Source: Candidatus Anaerobutyricum avicola
Lineage (GTDB): Bacteria; Bacillota; Clostridia; Lachnospirales; Lachnospiraceae
Length of the DNA: 64,000 nucleotides
Assembly (NCBI GenBank): GCA_019113845.1
Contig: DXGQ01000053.1
Coordinates: forward strand, 1 to 64,000
Direction: 5' to 3'
Shown one piece after another: positions 34,768-43,322 of this stretch. Below the pieces are notes generated by a model. The model worked only from the letters and a program-made list of their open reading frames with translations, made no database searches and was not told the origin of the DNA. The translations under genes and the position numbers were made by a program. Numbering within the stretch: position 1 is the stretch's first letter; each line of letters opens with the position of its first letter.

Positions 34768-35679
34768 ATGCTCAACAACAAATCTTCCTTCACCAATACA
34801 CAGATTCTCGCCTGGCTGGAGTATTTCTCCAAAAAGGCAGGTCTGGATATCGAAAAGATCAAATTAATTGATATCAGCAAAAAGCAGAAGAACCTGATCC
34901 CGACGATCGAAACACACAAACGGGTTCTGGTCTTCGCCGACGCCGGCGACCCGAACTTCTTTTTCAATCTCTGGGACTACGGTCTGGGCGACTGTGATAT
35001 CTGGTTCAAGACCGGCCTGAATCCGGAAGGCAGCGTAAATATCTGCAAGCTGTCCGAGATGATCAACACGGAGATCACCGGTCCGTCCGTCATGCTCATT
35101 TTTAATCCGCATTCCAGAAGTTCTTACCGCATCGGCATGCAGAATGATAACTTTTCCCAGGGTTCCGTGCGCTACGTGGCCAGCGAGATCCGTTCCATCA
35201 TCGTCAACAAGCTGCATCTTGACGACCAGGATACCATCTGCATCATCAGCGGTGAGAGTATCGCCGTGGAGTCTGCCATGATCGCCAGCGACGGACAGAT
35301 CATCGCTGTGGAATATAATAAGCACGACCGCTTTTCCATGGAGGAAAACATCAACAAATTCGGTCTTACCAACGTCACGATCGTGGAGGACACCAGCCGC
35401 CGCTCCATGCGCGCTCTTCCGGTTCCGTCCCTGTCTTTCATCGTCGCCACGGAGCGCTTTGAGGAGGAGGTACAGAACCTTCTGAAGATCAATCCGCAGA
35501 TGAAGTTTGTCGTCTATACGCTGGAGCTTGATATCCTTTCTTCCATTCTCCGGATTTTTGAGAAATATCATATTTCCCGCACGGAAGTCATTCAGATTGC
35601 CATGTCCAAGCTGAACCGCAAAAATGTCTTTGAGGCAAAACCGGCTCCATGGATCATCTCCGGCGAAGTTTCCGAGTAG
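34768..35679 (+). CDS. Uncharacterised protein with remote CbiE/CbiT (precorrin methyltransferase) likeness
   Basis: A 303-aa soluble protein, AAGGAGG before the ATG. Residues ~50-110 (VLVFADAGDPNFFFNLWDYG) recall the CbiE half, and residues ~160-240 (IISGESIAVESAM, then IAVEYNKHDRFSMEENINKF and VTIVEDTSRRS) recall a CbiT-like SAM fold. The glycine-rich SAM loop is poor, so it may not be a methyltransferase. There are no cobalamin-synthesis genes nearby. A divergent Rrf2 regulator shares the intergenic region. Confidence 0.6.
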   Translation: MLNNKSSFTNTQILAWLEYFSKKAGLDIEKIKLIDISKKQKNLIPTIETHKRVLVFADAGDPNFFFNLWDYGLGDCDIWFKTGLNPEGSVNICKLSEMINTEITGPSVMLIFNPHSRSSYRIGMQNDNFSQGSVRYVASEIRSIIVNKLHLDDQDTICIISGESIAVESAMIASDGQIIAVEYNKHDRFSMEENINKFGLTNVTIVEDTSRRSMRALPVPSLSFIVATERFEEEVQNLLKINPQMKFVVYTLELDILSSILRIFEKYHISRTEVIQIAMSKLNRKNVFEAKPAPWIISGEVSE

Positions 35680-35743
35680 AGGCGTTCTGAAAACATTTTC
35701 TTTGAGATTTTTTTCACAGAAACGCGGTTTCCTGCGAAACAAA

Positions 35744-35840
35744 AAAGCTGCTGCAATACTCCCCGCACGAAATATCCCATATCTGTTTCAATAAACACCG
35801 TATTTCGCATCGCAGGTAAGGATTGCAGCAGCTTTTTGCT
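35744..35840. terminator. Bidirectional terminator between convergent genes
   Basis: A perfect 14-bp stem, AAAGCTGCTGCAAT (35744-35757) with ATTGCAGCAGCTTT (35822-35835), encloses a 64-nt loop and is followed by T-runs in both directions. The loop is unusually long for a terminator. Confidence 0.75.
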
Positions 35841-35875
35841 GCCTGATATCTGCGTTTTTTGCCTCCGGCACGCGC

Positions 35876-36082
35876 TTACCATAAAGTCGGCTTTACCTGT
35901 GTGATAAGTCCGGCTTCCGCCTCCACATAGGCTTTATCGACTATCTGCCGTTCTTCATCAGTCAGACCGTGTGCCTCTGCAAAGCTCTGCCAGGAGGCCA
36001 TGGCTGTCAACAACTCCGTCATGGTCGCGCAGGCGCGCATTTTAGACTCATATCGCTTTATATCCTGTTCATAAGAAGCCAT
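35876..36082 (-). CDS. Small hypothetical protein
   Basis: A 68-aa mostly helical protein with AGGAGAAAAG before the ATG. It has no recognised domain. It follows csoR by 18 bp in the same direction and so probably belongs to the SufC-SufB-CsoR transcription unit. One Cys; no membrane segment. Not recognised. Confidence 0.6.
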   Translation of the reverse strand: MASYEQDIKRYESKMRACATMTELLTAMASWQSFAEAHGLTDEERQIVDKAYVEAEAGLITQVKPTLW

Positions 36083-36100
36083 TTTCTTTTCTCCTGCCTG

Positions 36101-36373
36101 TCATAATCTTGAAAAATACTCCACTGCTCTGGCAAAATCAGCGATGGTCTTATCCGCATCGCCATGCTCAATCCCATCTCTTACGCAGTGATTCAGATGT
36201 CCCTCCAGAATGATCTGACCCACTTTGTGCAGGGCTGATTTTGCCGCGTTGACCTGAATCAGGATATCCTCACAGGGTACATCCTGGTCTACCATCTTAT
36301 CGATGGCCTTGATCTGTCCCTGAATCCGGTTCAGACGCTGGTGAAGATTTTTTGCATCCATGCATTGTCTCAT
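36101..36373 (-). CDS. CsoR/FrmR-family metal- or sulfur-sensing repressor
   Basis: A 90-aa all-helical protein starting at ATG 36373 (AGGAGGG upstream). The family layout LHQRLNRIQGQIKAIDKMV, then VPCEDILIQVNAAKSAL and EGHLNHC, is present, giving the C-x-n-H-x3-C ligand set used for Cu(I) or persulfide sensing. It lies 84 bp after the SufB-like gene; a GCGCACC/GGTGTGC hairpin in the gap lacks a U-run. A role tied to Cu stress on Fe-S clusters or to sulfane sulfur is plausible. Confidence 0.85.
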   Translation of the reverse strand: MRQCMDAKNLHQRLNRIQGQIKAIDKMVDQDVPCEDILIQVNAAKSALHKVGQIILEGHLNHCVRDGIEHGDADKTIADFARAVEYFSRL

Positions 36374-36457
36374 CGCTGTCTCCCTCCTGTCATTTTTCCA
36401 CAGCCGCAACGCACACCCTGCCGGGGTGCGCCGCGGGCCAAACTGTCTTTTGCCTGA

Positions 36458-37384
36458 TTATTTTAAGAAACCGGAAATGATCATCTCTTCCGCTTCCGCT
36501 TCTGTCAGACCAAGGGTCATCAGCTTGATGAGCTGGTCGCCGGCAATCTTTCCGATCGCCGCCTCGTGGATCAGCTCCGCATCGATATTGTTCGCCTCCA
36601 GCTCCGGAGTAGCGCTCACTCTGGCGTTATCCATGATGATGGCGTCGCACTCGCTGTGACCGGCGCAGGCGGTATTGCCGCTGATCTTCGCCCGGAAATC
36701 CTGGAAGGACTCTCCTCTTGCCACAGAACGGGAGATCACATTGGCACTGCTGCCCTCTCCGTTTAATTCCACATCAAAAGCCGTCTTTGCCGTCTGCTTT
36801 CCGTGAGTCATCAGCTTCTCCGACACTTCCAGCTTCGCTCCTGCCTTCAGATCTGCCGTGGTCAATCTGTTCGTGCTGTCCACACCTTTGATCTGGACTG
36901 TATCCATATAGAAGTAAGAATTCTCATCCATATGGATGACCGTCTCCGGGTTCATGATTTTCTCACCGGTTCCTTCCCCGCTGCCATAGTGCTTCTCCAC
37001 ATAGCGGATCCTGGCATTCTTTCCCACATAGAAGGTGTGCACACCGTCATGCTTCGTGAGACTTCCGCCGCCGTTGTGGATACCGCAACCGGCCACGATG
37101 GTCACGTCACAGTCATCTCCGATATAGAAGTCATTGTACACAACTTCTGTGAGACCGCTCTGGCTCAGAACGACCGGAATGTGCACGCTCTCATTTTTGG
37201 TTCCCGGCTTGATGATGATATCAATGCCCTGTTTGTCCTCTTTGGTCACAATGTCAATATTGGCTGTTGTATTTCTTGCCGCCGACGCACCGTTGGCACG
37301 GATATTGTAGGCTCCCGCAGGTACCCCGTGAAGGTCCGCCACCTGCTCCAGCAATTCTTTCTGTATTAAATCCAATTCACTCAT
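36458..37384 (-). CDS. SufB/SufD-family Fe-S cluster scaffold (minimal SUF, SmsB-like)
   Basis: A 308-aa protein with the right-handed beta-helix pattern of the SufBD family and C-terminal CAGHSECDAIIMDNA. It is much shorter than SufB (about 470 aa) and close to the minimal scaffold seen with SufC in archaea and some Clostridia. Only sufC is adjacent; sufS, sufU and a second SufBD gene are absent. It assembles Fe-S clusters in the cytoplasm with the SufC ATPase. Confidence 0.88.
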   Translation of the reverse strand: MSELDLIQKELLEQVADLHGVPAGAYNIRANGASAARNTTANIDIVTKEDKQGIDIIIKPGTKNESVHIPVVLSQSGLTEVVYNDFYIGDDCDVTIVAGCGIHNGGGSLTKHDGVHTFYVGKNARIRYVEKHYGSGEGTGEKIMNPETVIHMDENSYFYMDTVQIKGVDSTNRLTTADLKAGAKLEVSEKLMTHGKQTAKTAFDVELNGEGSSANVISRSVARGESFQDFRAKISGNTACAGHSECDAIIMDNARVSATPELEANNIDAELIHEAAIGKIAGDQLIKLMTLGLTEAEAEEMIISGFLK

Positions 37385-37399
37385 ATCTGTCCCCGCTCC

Positions 37400-38110
37400 T
37401 TATTTCTGACTCAGCTTCTGGCAGGCCGATGACTTGTAAAGAAGACCCGGAATCACGTCCTCTCCGCGTCCGACTCTCTCCACATGGCCGCCGTTGATCA
37501 CGATAATCTGGTCTGCGATCTCGAGGATCCGCTCCTGATGGGAAATGATCAGAATCGTTCCCTCTGTCTTCTCATGAAGCTCCTCAAACACATGAATGAG
37601 GCTGTTAAAGCTCCACAGATCGATTCCGGCCTCCGGCTCGTCAAACACAGACAGTTTCGTCGCTCTGGCGCGGATCATAGCAATCTCGATCCTCTTGAGC
37701 TCGCCGCCGGAAAGGCTGCCGTTTAACTCCCGGTTCACATAATCTCTGGCACAAAGTCCTACCTCGGAAAGCACGTCGCAGATCTCTTTCACCGACATGG
37801 TCCTTCCGGAAGCCACGGAGATCAGATCCTTTACTTTCAGTCCTTTAAAATGTACCGGCTGCTGAAAGGCATAGCTGATACCTTTGTTAGCTCTCTCTGT
37901 GATATTCAGATCTGTGATATCCTCCCCGTCCAGAATGATCCTTCCGGCAGTCGGATGAATGATCCCCGCGATAAGCTTCGCGAGGGTGGACTTACCGCTG
38001 CCGTTCGGGCCGGTAATAGCGACAAACTTGTCGTTGATCGTAAGATTCACATCTTCGAGAATCTCTTTATCTCCCTCAACAATATAGCTGATATTCTTTA
38101 GTTCAAGCAT
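37400..38110 (-). CDS. sufC: Fe-S cluster assembly ATPase SufC
   Basis: A 236-aa ABC ATPase with Walker A GPNGSGKST, Q-loop FQQP, signature LSGGELKRIEI, Walker B LSVFDEPEAGID and H-switch ISHQ. The ELKRIEI signature and EAGID are typical of SufC rather than transporter ATPases. 15 bp before the SufB-like gene; promoter and leader hairpin upstream. Confidence 0.92.
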   Translation of the reverse strand: MLELKNISYIVEGDKEILEDVNLTINDKFVAITGPNGSGKSTLAKLIAGIIHPTAGRIILDGEDITDLNITERANKGISYAFQQPVHFKGLKVKDLISVASGRTMSVKEICDVLSEVGLCARDYVNRELNGSLSGGELKRIEIAMIRARATKLSVFDEPEAGIDLWSFNSLIHVFEELHEKTEGTILIISHQERILEIADQIIVINGGHVERVGRGEDVIPGLLYKSSACQKLSQK

Positions 38111-38126
38111 AATTATCTCCTTGTAT

Positions 38127-38168
38127 CCGGGTCCGCAGTATCCTCTCAGGAAAAGATGTCGGACCCGG
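38127..38168 (-). promoter_or_regulatory. Stable hairpin in the sufC leader next to the ribosome binding site
   Basis: The 9-bp stem CCGGGTCCG (38127-38135) with CGGACCCGG (38160-38168) lies in the short 5' leader, ending about 16 nt before the start codon. It could gate translation or bind a regulator. No U-run, so it is not a terminator. Confidence 0.5.
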
Positions 38169-38205
38169 GAAATATTTTATCAAAATCTATCGCATCCAAG
38201 CTCTA

Positions 38206-38234
38206 TGTATATCATACCCTAGTGAAAAAGTCAA
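38206..38234 (-). promoter_or_regulatory. Promoter of sufC-sufB-csoR
   Basis: Minus strand: -35 TTGACT (38229-38234), 17-bp spacer, -10 TATACA (38206-38211). Confidence 0.72.
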
Positions 38235-38301
38235 GATTTGGAACGCTTCCGGAACAGCCTGTCCCTGTATCCCGGTCCATGCGGATATCGACTGCCGCGC
38301 T

Positions 38302-41289
38302 TTATTTTTTTCCTTCCAGATCTGTCTTTCCCAGACGTACGTTTTCCAGAAGCTCTGCCGTCTCATCGTCCGCATGTTCCAGCAGATAATTTTTGCCGTT
38401 ATTCCGGCGTTCTCTGTTTATACGGCGGATCTCCTGTTCTGCGTGTTCCACCTCTTCCAGAAAATCGGTGGCCGACAGTCTCCTCGCTCCCTGTCCCATG
38501 ACGATGACCTGTTCCAGATTATCTGAGGTAGCCACCGTCACCCGGTGCTTATGTCCCAGCTCATGGGTCGTCTTCTCAATATACTGGTCGGCCGTCTCCG
38601 CTTCTTTTGTGTACACCACATGGATATTGTGATATTTAAAAATCTCGCCGGGATTTCCCTTCACCCGGTAGGCGTCGAAGACCACGATAAGTGTGTCTCC
38701 GATAAATCCCTGATAATTGCAGAGAATATCCATCAGCTTGCCGCGGGCCGCTTCAAGGCTGGTCTCCGCCAGCTCCTTTAAAAAATCCCAGGCAAAGATG
38801 ATATTGTAGCCGTCCACCAGCAGATACTGTTTTTCCCCGTTGCGGCCAGACAGCATTCCGGCGGCGCCTGAATATTTCGAAGTTTCTGCTCTGGATGCGC
38901 TTCGGACTCCGGATGCAGTCGTTCCCTTTCGTCCGGCTGAAGTTCCCGCTCCCGTCGTTCTCCGCCTGCCCGGCGCTTCCGCTTCGGAACGGACGACTCC
39001 TTTCCGGTACCCCCGGTATCGGTCTTCCTGCTGTTTTTTGCTTCCAAACTCCCGGAGAAAAATCTCTTCCAGCTCTTTGTCTTCTATATAAGAAGAGGCA
39101 TAGGAGGCGCCGCTGCTTTTCGCATCGTTTTTCCCGGCAGGCAATCCGTTGTTCCCATCTGAAAACGTATCGGCTCCAGATGTATTTCTTTTATTTAAAG
39201 ATACATTTGCTCCTGCGTCATCCGTCAGGCTATCCGCCGTCGGCATTTTTTCCCTGATATGCATGTGATCCGGCACTTCATTCCATGGCACAAAAAAACC
39301 GGCGCCATGGGAGCAGAAGATGGAGCCGGACGGGTTGTCCAGATCGCCCTCACAATCATAATCCAGCGCTTCGATGACTTCCTCCTGATCATGACAGGGG
39401 AAATATCCCTCCAGCCGAAGGGAGAGCCTTCCGCGGCCTCCGGTATAGGATTGCACCTGCGCCGGATAGTCAATCATCTCTGACGCCGGCGCACGACCGA
39501 AAAGGGTCGCCCTCTCTCCTTCCAGGACCGGAGCCTCAAATGTTCCGTACATTTTCTGAATATCCGCCATGGCCCGTCCCACCTGCTCCGCCGGAAGCTC
39601 CAGCCGAAACGCATACCACGGCTCCAAAAGTACCGACTGCGCCTGCATCAGCCCCTGGCGCACCGCCCGGTAGGTCGCCTGCCGGAAGTCTCCGCCTTCC
39701 GTATGCTTTAAGTGCGCTTTTCCCGCTGTCAGCGTGATCTTCATATCCGTGATCGGCATTCCCGCCAGCACACCCAGATGTTCCTTTTCTCTGAGATGTG
39801 TGAGGATCAGTCGCTGCCAGTTGCCGTCCAGCACGTCCTCGCTGCAGTCTGTGGCAAACACAAGACCGCTGCCTCTCTCTCCCGGTTCCATGCGCAGATG
39901 CACCTCCGCATAATGGCGCAGCGGCTCGTAATGCCCCACACCGGTCACGGTATCCGCGATGGTCTCCTTATACATAATGCGTCCCGCTCCAAACTCCACA
40001 TCCATCTGGTAGCGCTCTGCGATCATACTTTTCAGCACTTCCGTCTGCACCTCTCCCATGAGCTGCATCTGGATTTCTTCCAGGCGGCTGTTCCACACGA
40101 CATGCAAAAGCGGGTCTTCCTCCTCCAGCTGTTTCAGCTGGCGAAGCGCCTTCGGGACATCCGTCCCTTCGGGAAGAATCACGCTGCGGCTCAACACAGG
40201 TTCCAGCAGAGGAGCCTTCAGATCTTTCTCTTCGCCGAGTCCGCGGCCCGCCGCCGTCTCCGAAAGTCCCGTCAGGGCGCAGACTATTCCTGCCTCCGCC
40301 TCATCCCGCAAAGTGTATTTTGCGCCGGAATAAACCCTGATCTGGTCCACCTTTTCTTTTCCTTCTGTCCCAAAAACAGTTTTTACCCGGAGACTGCCCC
40401 CGGTAACCTTCACATGAGTCAGGCGGTTTCCCTGCTCATCTCTGGATATCTTAAATACCTTAGCGGCAAACGTATCGGGATACTCCGGCATCTTTGTAAA
40501 CTCTTCCAGTCCCCGGAGCAGGTTCTCCACCCCGGAAAGCTTCAGCGCAGAACCAAAATAGCAGGGAAATATCTTTCTCTCGCCGATCAGACGAATCACA
40601 TCGCTCCTCCGGATGTCTCCGGTTTCCATGTACTCCTCCAGCACATCCTCATCGCACATGGCGATCTCTTCCAGAATATCTTCCGAGCCGGCGCTGACCA
40701 GCGCTTTGTCGCAGGCGTTCTCTGTTTCAGCTTCCAGGTCTTTCGTTCCTTCTTCCTGCGGCAGCCGCACGCCGTCAAAAGCAATACACCCGTCGTCCAG
40801 ATTCTTTTTCAGCTCTGCCAGCAGGGCGTCCCTGTCCGTTCCATCCTGATCCATCTTATTGATAAAAAGGAATGTGGGAATCTTATACGCTCTCAAAAGC
40901 CGCCAGAGCGTCTCCGTATGACCCTGAATCCCGTCGGCGCCACTTATCACCAGCACTGCATAATCCATCACCCAGAGCGCCCGCTCCATCTCAGCGGAAA
41001 AATCCACATGGCCCGGCGTGTCGATAAGCGTCACTTCCGTCTCTCCCAGCGGAAACACCGCCTGTTTGGAAAAAATCGTGATCCCCCGGCTCCTCTCCAG
41101 CGCAAAATTGTCCAGAAATGCGTCACCGTGGTCCACTCTTCCCAGCTTCCGCAGACTGCCCGTCAGATAGAGAATCCCCTCGGAAAGCGTCGTCTTTCCG
41201 GCGTCCACATGGGCGAGGATTCCCATACAGATGCGCTTCTTTCTCCCTGTCTCTATCTTACCCTTTTTATTTCCAGACGTATCTCCCAT
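38302..41289 (-). CDS. TetM/EF-G-like translational GTPase fused to a YacP/Rae1-type NYN endoribonuclease
   Basis: Start at ATG 41289 (AAAGGGG upstream); 995 aa. Residues ~20-650 are a ribosomal-protection-type GTPase: G1 AHVDAGKTT (26-34), RGIT switch, G3 DTPGHVD (90-96), G4 NKMD (144-147), EF-G domains II-V and the family-end GYFPC segment. A poorly conserved Ser/Gly/Arg-rich linker (~700-815) leads to a complete NYN domain (~817-970) with acidic residues in LLVDGYN (D826), VVFDAYR (D872), ETADQYIE (D901) and TSDNLEQ (D923), as in YacP. YacP (Rae1) is a ribosome-associated mRNA endonuclease in Bacillus, so the fusion couples ribosome A-site binding to RNA cleavage. It may not confer tetracycline resistance. 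Confidence 0.9.
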   Translation of the reverse strand: MGDTSGNKKGKIETGRKKRICMGILAHVDAGKTTLSEGILYLTGSLRKLGRVDHGDAFLDNFALERSRGITIFSKQAVFPLGETEVTLIDTPGHVDFSAEMERALWVMDYAVLVISGADGIQGHTETLWRLLRAYKIPTFLFINKMDQDGTDRDALLAELKKNLDDGCIAFDGVRLPQEEGTKDLEAETENACDKALVSAGSEDILEEIAMCDEDVLEEYMETGDIRRSDVIRLIGERKIFPCYFGSALKLSGVENLLRGLEEFTKMPEYPDTFAAKVFKISRDEQGNRLTHVKVTGGSLRVKTVFGTEGKEKVDQIRVYSGAKYTLRDEAEAGIVCALTGLSETAAGRGLGEEKDLKAPLLEPVLSRSVILPEGTDVPKALRQLKQLEEEDPLLHVVWNSRLEEIQMQLMGEVQTEVLKSMIAERYQMDVEFGAGRIMYKETIADTVTGVGHYEPLRHYAEVHLRMEPGERGSGLVFATDCSEDVLDGNWQRLILTHLREKEHLGVLAGMPITDMKITLTAGKAHLKHTEGGDFRQATYRAVRQGLMQAQSVLLEPWYAFRLELPAEQVGRAMADIQKMYGTFEAPVLEGERATLFGRAPASEMIDYPAQVQSYTGGRGRLSLRLEGYFPCHDQEEVIEALDYDCEGDLDNPSGSIFCSHGAGFFVPWNEVPDHMHIREKMPTADSLTDDAGANVSLNKRNTSGADTFSDGNNGLPAGKNDAKSSGASYASSYIEDKELEEIFLREFGSKKQQEDRYRGYRKGVVRSEAEAPGRRRTTGAGTSAGRKGTTASGVRSASRAETSKYSGAAGMLSGRNGEKQYLLVDGYNIIFAWDFLKELAETSLEAARGKLMDILCNYQGFIGDTLIVVFDAYRVKGNPGEIFKYHNIHVVYTKEAETADQYIEKTTHELGHKHRVTVATSDNLEQVIVMGQGARRLSATDFLEEVEHAEQEIRRINRERRNNGKNYLLEHADDETAELLENVRLGKTDLEGKK

Positions 41290-41404
41290 AGAAATACCCC
41301 TTTCTGTTCTAAAATCATACATTCCTAATCATAGCACAGAAAGGGGTATAAGTCGATAAACGATAATTTTAAAATGGTTCTGCCCGATCCGGCAATTGAT
41401 GGTA

Positions 41405-41437
41405 TCAAAAAAACGGCACAGCCTAAGCCATGCCGTC
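41405..41437 (-). terminator. Terminator after tRNA-Ser
   Basis: ACGGCA...TGCCGT stem (about 41413-41436) followed on the minus strand by TTTTTTTGA, 5 bp after the tRNA 3' end. Confidence 0.8.
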
Positions 41438-41441
41438 GTTA

Positions 41442-41529
41442 CGGAAATGGAGGGATTCGAACCCTCGCGCCGGTTGCCCGACCTACCGCATTTCGAGTGC
41501 GGACCCTTCAACCACTTGGGTACATCTCC
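41442..41529 (-). tRNA. tRNA-Ser (CGA)
   Basis: 88 nt, minus strand, with the long variable arm of class II tRNAs. The acceptor GGAGATG pairs with CATTTCC. The anticodon stem CCGCA/TGCGG encloses CTCGAAA, giving anticodon CGA (codon UCG). The T arm is GAGGGTTCGAATCCCTC. CCA is not encoded. Confidence 0.95.
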
Positions 41530-41535
41530 AAAAAT

Positions 41536-41565
41536 ACAGGAAAGCAGACGAATCTGCCTTCCTGT
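41536..41565 (-). other. Hairpin between the tRNA-Ser promoter and the tRNA
   Basis: ACAGGAA-GCAGA paired with TCTGC-TTCCTGT around a CGAA-type loop, followed on the minus strand by ATTTTTGG. It resembles a weak terminator or a processing signal in the primary tRNA transcript. Confidence 0.5.
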
Positions 41566-41584
41566 CTGTAAATTGTGCTTTTCT

Positions 41585-41613
41585 ATTCTAGCAGACCTTA
41601 TCTTAAAATGCAA
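41585..41613 (-). promoter_or_regulatory. Promoter of tRNA-Ser
   Basis: Minus strand: -35 TTGCAT (41608-41613), 17-bp spacer, -10 TAGAAT (41585-41590). Confidence 0.65.
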
Positions 41614-41694
41614 GAAGTAATTGGCGTCTGCGGGCAAACAATCGCCGCACGAACGCATCGACGTCTTGTACAGGATGATCTGCGCCAGGACATA

Positions 41695-43164
41695 TTAGTG
41701 TCTGTACATGGAGAAGGAGTCCAGATCGACTTCGGACAGGTTCTCCAGAATATTTCTGCCGTCTGCTTCTTTGATCAGTTTGTCTCTGAAACGTTTGGTC
41801 TCCATCTCAGATTTGTGTCTGCTCGGACCGCCGACACAGCCGCCGACACAGGCCATACCTTCGATGAAGTCTGTCTTTAACCTGCCTGCCTGCAACATGA
41901 GAAGTGCTTTCTTACATTCTGCCGCGCCGTTACATACGGTAACGGTAACGTCCGCGTTCTGGTTTTCCTCTTTCAGAGATTCCAGTACGGCGTTGGTCAC
42001 ACCGCCGCTGTTTCCGAAACGTTTACCGAATACGGATGCCTGCTGGTAATCGTTCTCTTCCGGCTCCAGTTCCACATTTTTCGCTTTCATCATCGCGCGG
42101 AACTCACCGATGGTCAGAACGTAATCTGCATTGCCCTCGATACCGGAATCTGCCGCCTCGCTCTTCTTCGCTACGCAAGGTCCCACAAATACGGTGATGG
42201 CGTCCGGCTCTTTGGCCTTTACCATACGGGATACCGCACACATCGGGGATACGGTGGTGGAAACGTGGTCGGCAATCTTCGGGAAATGTTTCTTTACCAT
42301 GTTGACAAAGCCCGGACAGCAGGATGTGGTCAGCTGCTTGCCTTCTTTGTAAGCTTCCGCCCACTCTCTTGCCTCGAAGAGAGCCGTCAGGTCGCCGCCG
42401 AGACCAAGCTCGATCATATCGGTAAAGCCGATCTCTTTTGCTGCTTTTTTCAGGCTGGCCATGGTGATCTTGTCGCCGAACTGTCCTTCCAGAGCAGGAG
42501 CGACCATGGCATATACTTTTTTGCCTTCACGAATGGCATTGATGATATCCACGATGTAGGTGATGGATCCGATGGCGCCGAACGGGCAGCTGTGGATACA
42601 CTGACCACAGGAGATACATTTCTCATCGTCGATCATGGCGAGACCGGTGTCCGGATCTACCTGGAGCGCGTCTACCGGACAGCTCTTGCGGCACGGACGC
42701 ATCAGATCAGCGATCGCATTGTACGGACAGGCTGCCGCACATTTACCGCACTCTTTACATTTGGACGGGTCTATGTAAGCCTGATTCATACCGATGGTGA
42801 TGGCGCCGAAGTTACAGGAATTGTAGCAGGCCTTACCCATACAGTTCTGGCAGTTGTTGGTGACGGTGTATCTTGCGATCGGACATTCCTCGCAGGCGGA
42901 AGGGATGACATACACGATCTTATGTCCCTTGGAATAATCCGGCTTCTCGCCTGTCGGCGTTTTGCCCTCTGCCAGATTCACTCTCTGTCTGATGACCTCT
43001 CTCTCCTTGTAGATACAGCACCGAAACTGTGCCTTCGGTCCCGGGATCATCTCGTAAGGGATCTTATCCTTTTCTTCTTCAAGCTTACCCTCATAAGCCA
43101 GCTTTGCCACGCGATACAGGACTTCGTGTTTGATCTTCAAAATTGTTGCATCATTCGTAACCAT
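41695..43164 (-). CDS. Monomeric [FeFe] hydrogenase, probably group B
   Basis: 489 aa from ATG 43164 (AGGAGG upstream). Residues ~90-215 carry several 4Fe-4S motifs (CEECPIARY, CQNCMGKACYNSC, CKECGKCAAACP, CRKSCPVD, CISCGQCIHSCP). The C-terminal half holds H-cluster motifs in the divergent form TSCCPGFV, GPCVAKKSE and MACVGGCVGG. The last two differ from group A (MPCxxK, CPGGC) and match group B enzymes. It has no NuoE/NuoF partners nearby, so ferredoxin is the likely electron partner. Maturases HydE/F/G are not in this window. Confidence 0.88.
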   Translation of the reverse strand: MVTNDATILKIKHEVLYRVAKLAYEGKLEEEKDKIPYEMIPGPKAQFRCCIYKEREVIRQRVNLAEGKTPTGEKPDYSKGHKIVYVIPSACEECPIARYTVTNNCQNCMGKACYNSCNFGAITIGMNQAYIDPSKCKECGKCAAACPYNAIADLMRPCRKSCPVDALQVDPDTGLAMIDDEKCISCGQCIHSCPFGAIGSITYIVDIINAIREGKKVYAMVAPALEGQFGDKITMASLKKAAKEIGFTDMIELGLGGDLTALFEAREWAEAYKEGKQLTTSCCPGFVNMVKKHFPKIADHVSTTVSPMCAVSRMVKAKEPDAITVFVGPCVAKKSEAADSGIEGNADYVLTIGEFRAMMKAKNVELEPEENDYQQASVFGKRFGNSGGVTNAVLESLKEENQNADVTVTVCNGAAECKKALLMLQAGRLKTDFIEGMACVGGCVGGPSRHKSEMETKRFRDKLIKEADGRNILENLSEVDLDSFSMYRH

Positions 43165-43269
43165 ACATAATCCTCCTAAATCCTTCTGAATATTCCGGTT
43201 CCCGGCCATCTCCCGCCGTAAAAAATGTCCCGGAAAATATCATATGTTGCAAAAGGTTAATTTGTTTAT

Positions 43270-43322
43270 AGTTTAACATTCATAACCGCATAAGGCAAAC
43301 GATTTTTAAGAAATATTTCTTA
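43270..43322 (-). promoter_or_regulatory. Hydrogenase promoter with upstream 16-bp palindrome
   Basis: Minus strand: -35 TTGCCT (43293-43298), 17-bp spacer, -10 TAAACT (43270-43275). A perfect palindrome, TAAGAAATATTTCTTA (43307-43322), lies 8 bp upstream of the -35, where an activator would bind. Regulator unknown. Confidence 0.6.

Noticed and set aside
38302..41289. Calling the GTPase a tetracycline-resistance gene
   Set aside because: The GTPase core is TetM-like, but the nuclease fusion and chromosomal housekeeping context do not support a resistance label.
39712..41328. Long open frame (538 codons) on the plus strand
   Set aside because: It is antisense to the well-supported GTPase-NYN gene, has low-complexity His/Leu/Arg-rich content and no ribosome binding site.
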